Under the pieces are notes generated by a model. It saw nothing but the letters and a program-made list of their open reading frames with translations, was not told where the DNA came from and did not search any database. The position numbers were made by a program, and so were the translations under genes. This document shows positions 1 to 5,185 of a stretch of 13,544 nucleotides of DNA, in pieces (the stretch's first letter is position 1; the number at the start of each line of letters is the position of its first letter). The DNA is from Georgfuchsia sp049276455 (GTDB taxonomy: Bacteria > Pseudomonadota > Gammaproteobacteria > Burkholderiales > Rhodocyclaceae): positions 1 to 13,544 of the forward strand of contig JBASWL010000258.1 of the NCBI GenBank assembly GCA_049276455.1, given 5' to 3'.

Positions 1-114
1 AATGTTGTTGTCACCACCGAGCGATGCGAGGATGAAGTGATCCTCATACGCCGACTCGATGCGTTGCTTCGGGAGCCTCACGGCGACCCAGTCATACTCG
101 ATGCGATAAGACAT
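1..114 (-). CDS. Partial hypothetical protein, N-terminal 38 residues
   Basis: The minus-strand reading frame starts at ATG (114) and runs off the left edge after 38 codons, beginning MSYRIEYDWVAVRLPKQ. GGAGG lies 7 nt before the ATG inside a leader of the repeated family (115-178), which supports this start. The visible part is soluble and mixed in charge, with no signal peptide. I do not recognise the family. It follows the 119-aa gene by 87 nt in the same direction, so it is probably the next gene of the same accessory module. Function unknown. Confidence 0.7.
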   Translation of the reverse strand, partial: MSYRIEYDWVAVRLPKQRIESAYEDHFILASLGGDNNI

Positions 115-178
115 TGATGCCTCCAGAAATGAATCCGGAGACACCACGCCCTGTCCGGGGTGGGTTCCCCGGATGGGT
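115..178 (-). promoter_or_regulatory. Structured leader 1 (SD-sequestering hairpin)
   Basis: Read on the minus strand, GTCTCCGGA (142-134) can pair with TCTGGAGGC (127-119), burying the SD of the partial gene in a 9-bp stem with G-U pairs. The same arm, TCTCCGGA, can instead pair over 8 bp with upstream TCCGGGGA (173-166), enclosing a hairpin CACCCC-GGACA-GGG(C)GTG. This is one of eleven related leaders in the window. Pairing was worked out by hand; no folding program was run. Confidence 0.6.
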
Positions 179-201
179 GATGGCCTGTTGGCCGAAATGG
201 G

Positions 202-561
202 TTACAACTGTTCCGCCTTGGCTTGCGAACACAGATACAGCAGGCAGCTCGAATTGCGCGGACCCCACCAGCGATGCCAGCGGGCGTGCACTTTGGCTTT
301 CTGCTCCACCGGCAGACTGAAATAGGTCGACCGTGCAATCCGCCACCATTTGGCGGTGAATTGCCGGCGCTCGACCTCAAAAACGTCTGCACGCTGCGCG
401 CGGCGGGCCATGACTTCATCGACCGATGGCTGCAACGCGGCGACCTGATCCGCAAACAGCGGCAAGGCCTCGCGTTCGGCCTTCTGCTTGCGCAGAACGG
501 CAGATCGCTTTCTCGGGGTATCCCGAAATCCATCAAACCGGGGGTAGCGATCGAACATCAT
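202..561 (-). CDS. Hypothetical protein, 119 aa
   Basis: The frame starts MMFDRYPRF and ends at TAA (204-202). The start chosen overlaps the stop of the 20-codon ORF upstream in an ATGA arrangement, with GGAGG 5 nt before it, so translation is probably coupled. The protein is basic and rich in Trp and Arg: an RK-rich N-terminal third (residues about 16-35), a middle helix-like stretch (VDEVMARRAQRADVFEVERR) and a WxxxARSTYFSLP...RWHRWWGP segment before a Cys-containing tail. I do not recognise a named family. A more upstream in-frame ATG at 573 lacks an SD. Function unknown; the basic aromatic character would suit nucleic-acid binding, but that is a guess. Confidence 0.65.
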   Translation of the reverse strand: MMFDRYPRFDGFRDTPRKRSAVLRKQKAEREALPLFADQVAALQPSVDEVMARRAQRADVFEVERRQFTAKWWRIARSTYFSLPVEQKAKVHARWHRWWGPRNSSCLLYLCSQAKAEQL

Positions 562-620
562 CGCGGCCTCCATTCCGCACGAATCGCTTCACGCGGGTCG
601 AACGCAAAATACTTCTTCAT
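558..620 (-). CDS. 20-aa small ORF, translationally coupled to the 119-aa gene
   Basis: A short frame begins MKKYFAFDPREAIRA and stops at TGA (560-558), overlapping the next gene's ATG. GGAGG lies 4 nt before the ATG at 620, the same spacing as the parB-like gene; another in-frame ATG is at 623. Both SD and start sit in the repeated leader structure (624-685). It could be a real micropeptide, or a leader ORF whose translation delivers ribosomes to the 119-aa gene, whose own SD (GGAGG) lies inside this ORF. Too short for family recognition. Confidence 0.5.
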   Translation of the reverse strand: MKKYFAFDPREAIRAEWRPR

Positions 621-623
621 CAT

Positions 624-685
624 GCCTCCAGAAATTCGGGAGGCACGTTCCCCCACGTGGGGTTGGTTGCCCCCACAGGGTTAAG
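624..685 (-). promoter_or_regulatory. Structured leader 2
   Basis: On the minus strand TGCCTCC (645-639) can pair perfectly over 7 bp with GGAGGCA (629-623), hiding SD and start codon. It can alternatively pair with upstream GGGGGCA (674-668), 7 bp with one G-U, around the palindromic hairpin CCCC-ACGT-GGGG (662-651). The two pairings exclude each other, as expected of an on/off translational switch. A TAGCTGG hairpin module lies immediately 5' (679-720). Confidence 0.65.
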
Positions 686-720
686 AAAATGCTGTTTGTT
701 TCCGGCGGCCAGCTACCGCC
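679..720 (-). repeat. TAGCTGG-loop hairpin module, copy 1
   Basis: On the minus strand the stem GGCGG/CCGCC encloses the 7-nt loop TAGCTGG (720-704), followed by GGAAACAAACAGCATTTTC and then the start of leader 2. Copies 2 (9587-9626) and 3 (11029-11072) have the same loop and trailer but stems AGCGG/CCGCT and GAAGG/CCTTC. Three of five base pairs change with pairing kept, which is evidence for a conserved RNA (or cruciform) structure. Confidence 0.7.
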
Positions 721-728
721 TTTCTGTC

Positions 729-744
729 GTTCTCATATGAGAAC
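729..744. repeat. 16-bp perfect palindrome
   Basis: GTTCTCATATGAGAAC is a perfect 8+8 palindrome between the CTTTCC/GGAAAG structure and the TAGCTGG module. It could be a dimeric repressor site or an RNA hairpin within the leader transcript. The sequence alone does not decide between these. Confidence 0.45.
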
Positions 745-756
745 CACCGAAATCCG

Positions 757-835
757 CTTTCCACAGCGGGCTCGCATCACATAGAACGGAACCCGTTCTG
801 GAAAGCCCGGCACACGATGTTGCGTGTGCGCCGGG
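757..835 (-). repeat. Composite hairpin module (CTTTCC/GGAAAG), copy 1
   Basis: On the minus strand, just after the ThiF stop: a strong hairpin whose arms are GCACACG/CGTGTGC plus CCCG/CGGG around loop CAACAT (835-806), then CTTTCC, the perfect hairpin AGAACGG-GTT-CCGTTCT (799-783), a 20-nt tail and closing GGAAAG (762-757). The same order of parts recurs at 9663-9717, also just 5' of a TAGCTGG module. There is no T-run, so it is not a typical intrinsic terminator. Confidence 0.5.
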
Positions 836-850
836 AGGAAAGCCCTGCCA

Positions 851-1654
851 TCAACCACCTTTGCCCCGACGCTTGCGACTGCGCTTGGGTTTTGGGTAGC
901 CAAACCGGGCCCATGCTTCGGGATCGACGGGAAGCGGTGTCGTCCGGGCATTTTTTAGATTGACGAAGACGCCGTGATAGCCAATCTGTCCGTAGCGAAA
1001 CAACTCCCACAGCAGATTCAGGGCATACAGCGACACGCCACGATTCACGAACAGCGACTGCTTTTCCAGGGCATCGGCGAGCGAACAGGATGGTGTGTCA
1101 TCGTCGGCTTCCTGCGACTCATCCGCGATCTCCGGGAGAAGATCAACAGCGTGAGGAAGACGCTCCGCGTTAGGTTTGGCCCAACGTGCCGGCACTTGGC
1201 CAAGAACAACTTGTCCATCATGCAAACGGTTGCCCAGATCGAGCCAATACCCGCCGCCGCCATGTGCCACGGAATCCAGAATCGCTTTTCTGGCCAATCG
1301 ATTGTCCACGCAGCCGATCGCAAGATCCGTGCGCAAACTTTCGCTGGCATTCAAGCGCCGGACATCCGCCTTCCAGCCGGTACCCATCGCCATGTTGATG
1401 CGATTGACGAGTACCGAAGCCTTCGGCAGACCCACATCGGACGGATAGAACATCTGCCGCCCAACATTGGCTTCCGAAACCTGGTCGCTATCGATCACGG
1501 TTACATCCAGTCCACCGGGATGCCCCAAGGCAATCATGGCCGTATGCAGTTGCGCCAGCCCCATCAGCATTTGCGAGCCTGTTCCACCCGCACCGATCAC
1601 CGACACACGAACTTCTCGCGTTAGAAGCTCAGCAGAAAGTTGATGGATAGCCAT
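851..1654 (-). CDS. PRTRC system ThiF-family (E1-like) protein
   Basis: A 267-aa E1/ThiF/MoeB-like adenylyltransferase, expected to use ATP to activate the C terminus of a ubiquitin-like protein. Visible features are the Rossmann nucleotide loop GAGGTGSQ (21-28), D55 and D57 after the second strand, N63/R66/Q67 and K78 in the NVGRQ...K segment, the CVDN motif (115-118) and a lone Cys in PSCSLADALEKQ (C190), a candidate thiol for transfer. The C terminus is strongly basic (PKPKRSRKRRGKGG), possibly for DNA or partner binding. AGGAGG precedes the ATG. Its start overlaps the end of PRTRC A by 26 bp, implying coupled translation; it is the last PRTRC gene of the run. Family membership is secure from motifs and cassette order; the substrate (probably PRTRC C) is inferred. 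Confidence 0.93.
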   Translation of the reverse strand: MAIHQLSAELLTREVRVSVIGAGGTGSQMLMGLAQLHTAMIALGHPGGLDVTVIDSDQVSEANVGRQMFYPSDVGLPKASVLVNRINMAMGTGWKADVRRLNASESLRTDLAIGCVDNRLARKAILDSVAHGGGGYWLDLGNRLHDGQVVLGQVPARWAKPNAERLPHAVDLLPEIADESQEADDDTPSCSLADALEKQSLFVNRGVSLYALNLLWELFRYGQIGYHGVFVNLKNARTTPLPVDPEAWARFGYPKPKRSRKRRGKGG

Positions 1655-2282
1655 CGCACCCTCCTATGTATCCTGTCAGGCCCGTCGAATCGAATGCCAG
1701 GGGCAGAAACAGGCCATTGGCGCACAAACGAAAGGCTGTCGAACACTGACCCCGATCGCAATTGCCAAGAACGCCGGCAATCTTGAATTCGCCACGGTCA
1801 TCACGATCATCCTCGGTAGAAAAGAACGCCGATAAATGCCCATGAGAGTGCAGATCGACGACCAGATGCTCATCGTCACCGAGCACCGGACGCGTGTAAC
1901 GCACATGACTGCATCCCGACGACACTTCACCCAAAAAGACCAACCGCATTTCGCTGGTTGTCGCGCTCCACACGATCCAGCCGACGCATTCTTGAGGACA
2001 CCGATCAACGGCATACCGGTAGAAGTCGACGACCAGGCTTCGTGGAATCGTGCCAAAGGACAGGGATAGCTCCCTTCCCACGCACCCATAAGGCATTGGA
2101 ACCGCCTTCTGGCGCACCAAGGGAACACGCAGGTACAGCCAAGGACGCCGAGCTTCGAGCCACAGTCCGTCGCCGGTCACCAGAAATCGGTGACCGTTCT
2201 CGGTCAGTGGCGTGAAGCCGCCATAGCGCGGTACCGTAACGACCGGCGCCGACTGCTGCAAGGCAATGTCTCTCGCGTCCAT
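1629..2282 (-). CDS. PRTRC system protein A (JAMM/MPN-type peptidase)
   Basis: A 217-aa protein with an intact JAMM metalloprotease signature: E98 in PQECVGWI (general base), then HSHGHLSAFFSTED (145-158), which fits H-S-H-x7-S-x2-D with H145 and H147 as Zn ligands, S155 and D158. JAMM proteins cleave isopeptide or C-terminal bonds of ubiquitin-like modifiers, so this is the likely processing or deconjugating enzyme of the PRTRC set. The N-terminal 90 residues are a family-specific region. The C-terminal part contains several Cys (GNCDRGQC, CDGYPSTFC). The ATG follows directly on the stop of PRTRC B, with GGAGG 5 nt before it, and the 3' end overlaps ThiF. Activity is predicted from motifs only. 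Confidence 0.9.
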   Translation of the reverse strand: MDARDIALQQSAPVVTVPRYGGFTPLTENGHRFLVTGDGLWLEARRPWLYLRVPLVRQKAVPMPYGCVGRELSLSFGTIPRSLVVDFYRYAVDRCPQECVGWIVWSATTSEMRLVFLGEVSSGCSHVRYTRPVLGDDEHLVVDLHSHGHLSAFFSTEDDRDDRGEFKIAGVLGNCDRGQCSTAFRLCANGLFLPLAFDSTGLTGYIGGCDGYPSTFC

Positions 2283-3020
2283 TCATGCCTCCGCTTCCAA
2301 GACTGCGGTCTCGAAGGCTTCCCGCAACGTCCATCCCGTCGAAACGAGCGAGCGTGTCGGAAAACGTGAGAAACGACCGTCCAGCAAATCCCGCCACAAG
2401 GCAAACGGACCGGCCCGGTAACGGGTCAGCCCTTTGGGGGTATGGATGTTTGGGTGCGTGAAATACGACCGGAAGAAGGCTTCCTCCCAGGCTTCGCTGT
2501 TATGCACCTGATCACCTTTAGGCAACCGGGCACTCCCCACGCAGACCGTCCCCGTGTTCCAGACATTGAAGAACGGTGCGATGAACAGTGGCGTGTCACC
2601 CTCAGGACGTTGCCGCCCCTTGTAGGCAAACACCTTCCATGCCCTGGTGGTCACAACAAAGACCAGACCCGGACATGGCACACGACCCGTGCGCGCTCCC
2701 AGTTCCTTGCAGTCGAACCAGACCTGCCGTGCTTGGGGCTTGCTGTACCAGACGAGAAATCCCGATCCTTCCGCGAGGACATGCGCCGGCTTGAGTGCCG
2801 GACGCAGCAGCGTTTCAGGGTCGAGAATTCGCATCAGCGCGAGCAAACCGGATTTACTGGCCGGAACACCTGCCTGAATGATCGGTCGATCCTCGCCATC
2901 GGTCTTGACGTCATGCACCGAGACGAATGCCGGCTTGCGACTGGCATCCTGATAGACCAGAACGGCATTGGTCAGCCGGTAGGACTGATTACTTGAAAAC
3001 GTACTGACATTGATCGCCAT
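2283..3020 (-). CDS. PRTRC system protein B (E2-like)
   Basis: A 245-aa protein. From memory of the family, PRTRC B belongs to a prokaryotic E2/UBC-like group (Prok-E2_D). The relevant segment is PCPGLVF (115-121) followed by TPLFIAPFFNVWNTGTVCVG (143-162), where C160 occupies the place expected for the thioester Cys; this assignment is an inference. N-terminal residues 1-60 form a strand-rich region ending VPASKSGLLALMR. The start is MAINVST at 3020 because AGGAGG lies 5 nt upstream inside structured leader 3; a longer frame to 3098 would read through that leader. It abuts PRTRC A with no gap. Expected role: transfer of the PRTRC ubiquitin-like protein. Confidence 0.88.
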   Translation of the reverse strand: MAINVSTFSSNQSYRLTNAVLVYQDASRKPAFVSVHDVKTDGEDRPIIQAGVPASKSGLLALMRILDPETLLRPALKPAHVLAEGSGFLVWYSKPQARQVWFDCKELGARTGRVPCPGLVFVVTTRAWKVFAYKGRQRPEGDTPLFIAPFFNVWNTGTVCVGSARLPKGDQVHNSEAWEEAFFRSYFTHPNIHTPKGLTRYRAGPFALWRDLLDGRFSRFPTRSLVSTGWTLREAFETAVLEAEA

Positions 3021-3090
3021 CGCGACCTCCTTTGAAAAATTGCGGAGGCGTGCCCTGCCCTTGCGGGCGTGACAGCACCCCCGCAGGGTT
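3021..3090 (-). promoter_or_regulatory. Structured leader 3, in front of PRTRC B
   Basis: On the minus strand GCCTCC (3049-3044) can pair with the SD GGAGGT (3030-3025). The alternative is GGGGGTGC (3082-3075) with GCA-CG-CCTCC (2-nt bulge), enclosing GCCC-GCAA-GGGC (3068-3057), a GNRA-type tetraloop hairpin. The leader lies inside the PRTRC gene run between F and B, so it could tune B, A and ThiF separately from F. Confidence 0.6.
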
Positions 3091-3098
3091 AGAAACAC

Positions 3099-4175
3099 TC
3101 ACAGCGGTTCGGCGATCTGGGTGATCAGCCGATCCAGTGATGACAACAACTGCAATCCCAGCCCGGTCTTTTGCAGCCAGGCGGTGAACCCCTCGGGATC
3201 GAGAGGTACTGCCTGAGCCCCGTAGAGATCGGTATAGCCATCGCTGGCACAGTTCGCGTATTCGATAAAGTCATCGAACACACGATCTACGGGATCGTCC
3301 GCATCCCACTTCAGGTAGGCCCCGAAATAGACGCTTTCGACCTCCAGCCCGTCCAATCCGGGTAACTGGCCTCCGTCTGCTACCAACTGCTCAATGTCGA
3401 GCAGCGTTCTTGCAACGACAGCCAGATCCCCTTCTGCATCGGTCAATTCAGACAAGGCAAGCTCATCCAGTACCGGCTTCGGGTGAAGAACCCATGAAGG
3501 AAAATGTCCGTCGTACCAGTCCGGGGAAATGGATTCCGCCATGTCCTCGGCCGTCATGCCCATCGACGTCATTTCCTCCAGCCAATCCGCCTGGTCGCTG
3601 CTGCCTTGCCAGTGGATGTACTCGCATAAATCCCGCGCTGACTCAGGCATCAGGACATAGAGCGTGCGGCCCGATGCCCGGTGCAGCCAGTACAGAGCCG
3701 TCTCGCCCAAACCAGGGCATGCGGCCTCGATTCGGGTCAGTCGCTCCTTCATGGACAACCAGGTCACCTGTTCCGACTGAAGCGCCCAATACCATTGGTC
3801 TTCGCTTTCTTCGGCATCCGGAAACAGCGCTCCATAACTGAGTGCTGCAGGACTGGCGGCGACCGCCACATCAAAGGAATAATGCTGCAACGTCCCGACT
3901 TGGCGATTGACCCAGTCCTGCAATGCCTGCTGAACCAGGGAAGGCGGCAAACCGGCTACCTCTTCTTGAAGCTCGCCAATTTCGAGCCAGCGCAGGGCCA
4001 GCAATGACCAGCGACGCACATCCAGACACGGATCAAGATTGACCGTCAGCGCACTGCCAAAGCGCGGCAGGCTTAGAGGATCAGGGCTTGGACGGAAGCG
4101 GCCACCTGACAGCGTTCGCCGGGGGCTACAGTCCCTTGGGACCGCTGCACCAAGCGTTGCAAGGCTTGTACGCAT
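3099..4175 (-). CDS. PRTRC system protein F
   Basis: A 358-aa acidic, soluble protein assigned to PRTRC F by size, position between C and B, and its generally acidic, Trp-rich character. I see no catalytic motif, signal peptide or membrane segment. Helical stretches occur at about 58-90 (ALRWLEIGELQEEVAGLP) and an acidic region centres on LPGLDGLEVESVYFG...DADDP. The start at 4175 has GGAG 8 nt upstream but overlaps the preceding 70-aa frame by 103 bp, so the true start could be further in, near SLPRFGSALTVNLDP. Role in the cassette unknown. Confidence 0.8.
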   Translation of the reverse strand: MRTSLATLGAAVPRDCSPRRTLSGGRFRPSPDPLSLPRFGSALTVNLDPCLDVRRWSLLALRWLEIGELQEEVAGLPPSLVQQALQDWVNRQVGTLQHYSFDVAVAASPAALSYGALFPDAEESEDQWYWALQSEQVTWLSMKERLTRIEAACPGLGETALYWLHRASGRTLYVLMPESARDLCEYIHWQGSSDQADWLEEMTSMGMTAEDMAESISPDWYDGHFPSWVLHPKPVLDELALSELTDAEGDLAVVARTLLDIEQLVADGGQLPGLDGLEVESVYFGAYLKWDADDPVDRVFDDFIEYANCASDGYTDLYGAQAVPLDPEGFTAWLQKTGLGLQLLSSLDRLITQIAEPL

Positions 4176-4285
4176 CGTTTCATCTCCTCGTGATCAAAAG
4201 CAGGAATCCCTGCCGGGATCCCCGCTTCAAAGTGCGAGAAGTCGCCATTGGCCGCGGCGTGTAGCCGTTCCTTGAGCGACACCAT
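4073..4285 (-). CDS. Small hypothetical protein, 70 aa
   Basis: The frame starts MVSLKERLHAAANGD three nt after the PRTRC C stop, with GGAG 7 nt before the ATG, and ends at TAA (4075-4073). It has a helical, HEEMKRCVQALQRLVQRS middle. It overlaps the annotated start of PRTRC F by 103 bp in another frame, so either F starts later or both frames are used. The good SD and tight spacing favour a real gene. Function unknown. Confidence 0.5.
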   Translation of the reverse strand: MVSLKERLHAAANGDFSHFEAGIPAGIPAFDHEEMKRCVQALQRLVQRSQGTVAPGERCQVAASVQALIL

Positions 4286-4288
4286 GAC

Positions 4289-4675
4289 CTAGCTCCGCCG
4301 GATCAATGGCAGGAGCCAGCGATCGATAAACCCGACCCAACGCCGCAGGGCACTGGTCAGATAATCGGCCGTCGAGGTTCCAACCACGGTCGGTTCGACA
4401 TAGGTCAGCCCGTCGTCCCGGCAGCGCACCACGACCCGGGAGGTTCGTGGTGAATTGACAGAGACAGCGCCCTTGGTTCCGACGGCACGTCGGAAGGTAT
4501 ATACAAGGCGTTCCCCCTTCTGCTCGGGCCCCTCGATGGAGGCCGTCGTGATCTCCGGGTAGGTCGCGGAATAGACATCCCGCACCTGCTCCGGGGACAA
4601 CTCGCATCCGGGATCGGGCAAGGCAATGCCGTTGTAGGCAAATGCACGCAATAGCTTCTGAACGGTAATGGTCAT
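4289..4675 (-). CDS. PRTRC system protein C (ubiquitin-like), C-terminally extended
   Basis: A 128-aa protein whose first 69 residues match the PRTRC C pattern: FAYNGIALPDPG (12-23), LSPEQVRDVYSATYPEIT (26-43), then YTFRRAVGTKG (59-69). From memory the family is a prokaryotic ubiquitin-like fold (Prok_Ub) and members usually end at or near GTKG. Here a 59-residue tail follows, ending ADYLTSALRRWVGFIDRWLLP and a basic RRS. AGGAGG lies 5 nt before the ATG and overlaps the end of PRTRC E. Upstream in-frame extension to 4753 has no SD and overlaps E, so it was rejected. It may be the modifier activated by ThiF; there is no Gly-Gly, and GTKG would be the functional end only if the tail is removed. 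That processing is inferred. Confidence 0.85.
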   Translation of the reverse strand: MTITVQKLLRAFAYNGIALPDPGCELSPEQVRDVYSATYPEITTASIEGPEQKGERLVYTFRRAVGTKGAVSVNSPRTSRVVVRCRDDGLTYVEPTVVGTSTADYLTSALRRWVGFIDRWLLPLIRRS

Positions 4676-4685
4676 GACCACCTCC

Positions 4686-5102
4686 TCATGCGAAAAGGTT
4701 GTCTTCAACTGCGGCACCCACAACATCGGGCGTCTCGGTCGCTTCGTCATCATCGTCCTCGGCCACTGGCATCACCTTCGCCGGCGCTCCCTTCCTGATC
4801 GCGCCCTCCGCCTTCTTGCTGGCGTCTTTCTTCGCCGCCTCAAGAATGTTTCGGGTCGCTTCCAGTTGCTCCGCCAAAGATTGATGCTCTTCGGCATAGC
4901 TTCGGAGCAGGCCGACAAACTGCGCATCCAGCTCTTCTGCCGATCCGGTCAGGACCAGCGGGATCGCCAATGCTTCTGCATCCTTGGCCTCCTTGGGTGT
5001 GGGTCTTACCGTGACGGTAATAGTCCCTTCCCGACCAGACGACAAGGTGACTGCCAGCGCGGCGCAGCCTTCCAACAACGATTTCAGTTCCTGAAAAAAC
5101 AT
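4686..5102 (-). CDS. PRTRC system protein E
   Basis: A 138-aa acidic protein matching the PRTRC E layout: N-terminal MFFQELKSLLEG, a strand pair (LAVTLSSGREGTITVTVRP), the segment IPLVLTGSAEELDAQF (66-81), a helix with SLAEQLEATRNILEAAKKD, then a low-complexity Lys/Ala linker and an acidic DDDDEATE tail ending NLFA. The start at 5102 follows GGAGG by 7 nt inside structured leader 4; longer frames to 5339 read through the leader. It sits between ParB and C, 10 bp from the C start. Biochemical role unknown. Confidence 0.85.
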   Translation of the reverse strand: MFFQELKSLLEGCAALAVTLSSGREGTITVTVRPTPKEAKDAEALAIPLVLTGSAEELDAQFVGLLRSYAEEHQSLAEQLEATRNILEAAKKDASKKAEGAIRKGAPAKVMPVAEDDDDEATETPDVVGAAVEDNLFA

Positions 5103-5172
5103 GGTGGTACCTCCAATAGAAAATGCAGGCGCACCACGCCCCTTGCGGGGAACGTGGTCCCCGCAGTGGGTT
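5103..5172 (-). promoter_or_regulatory. Structured leader 4, in front of PRTRC E
   Basis: On the minus strand GTGGTGC (5137-5131) can pair with GTACCAC (5110-5104), just 3' of GGAG and including its last G. The alternative is ACCACG (5158-5153) with CGTGGT (5138-5133), 6 bp perfect, around CCCC-GCAA-GGGG (5150-5139). The inner hairpin has the same GCAA loop as leader 3 with a changed, still paired stem. Confidence 0.6.
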
Positions 5173-5185
5173 AAGTGAATCAGGC

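Noticed and set aside
974..1624. Long plus-strand open frame opposite the ThiF gene (216 aa)
   Set aside because: Antisense shadow of a gene with clear E1 motifs; no SD and no recognisable protein features.
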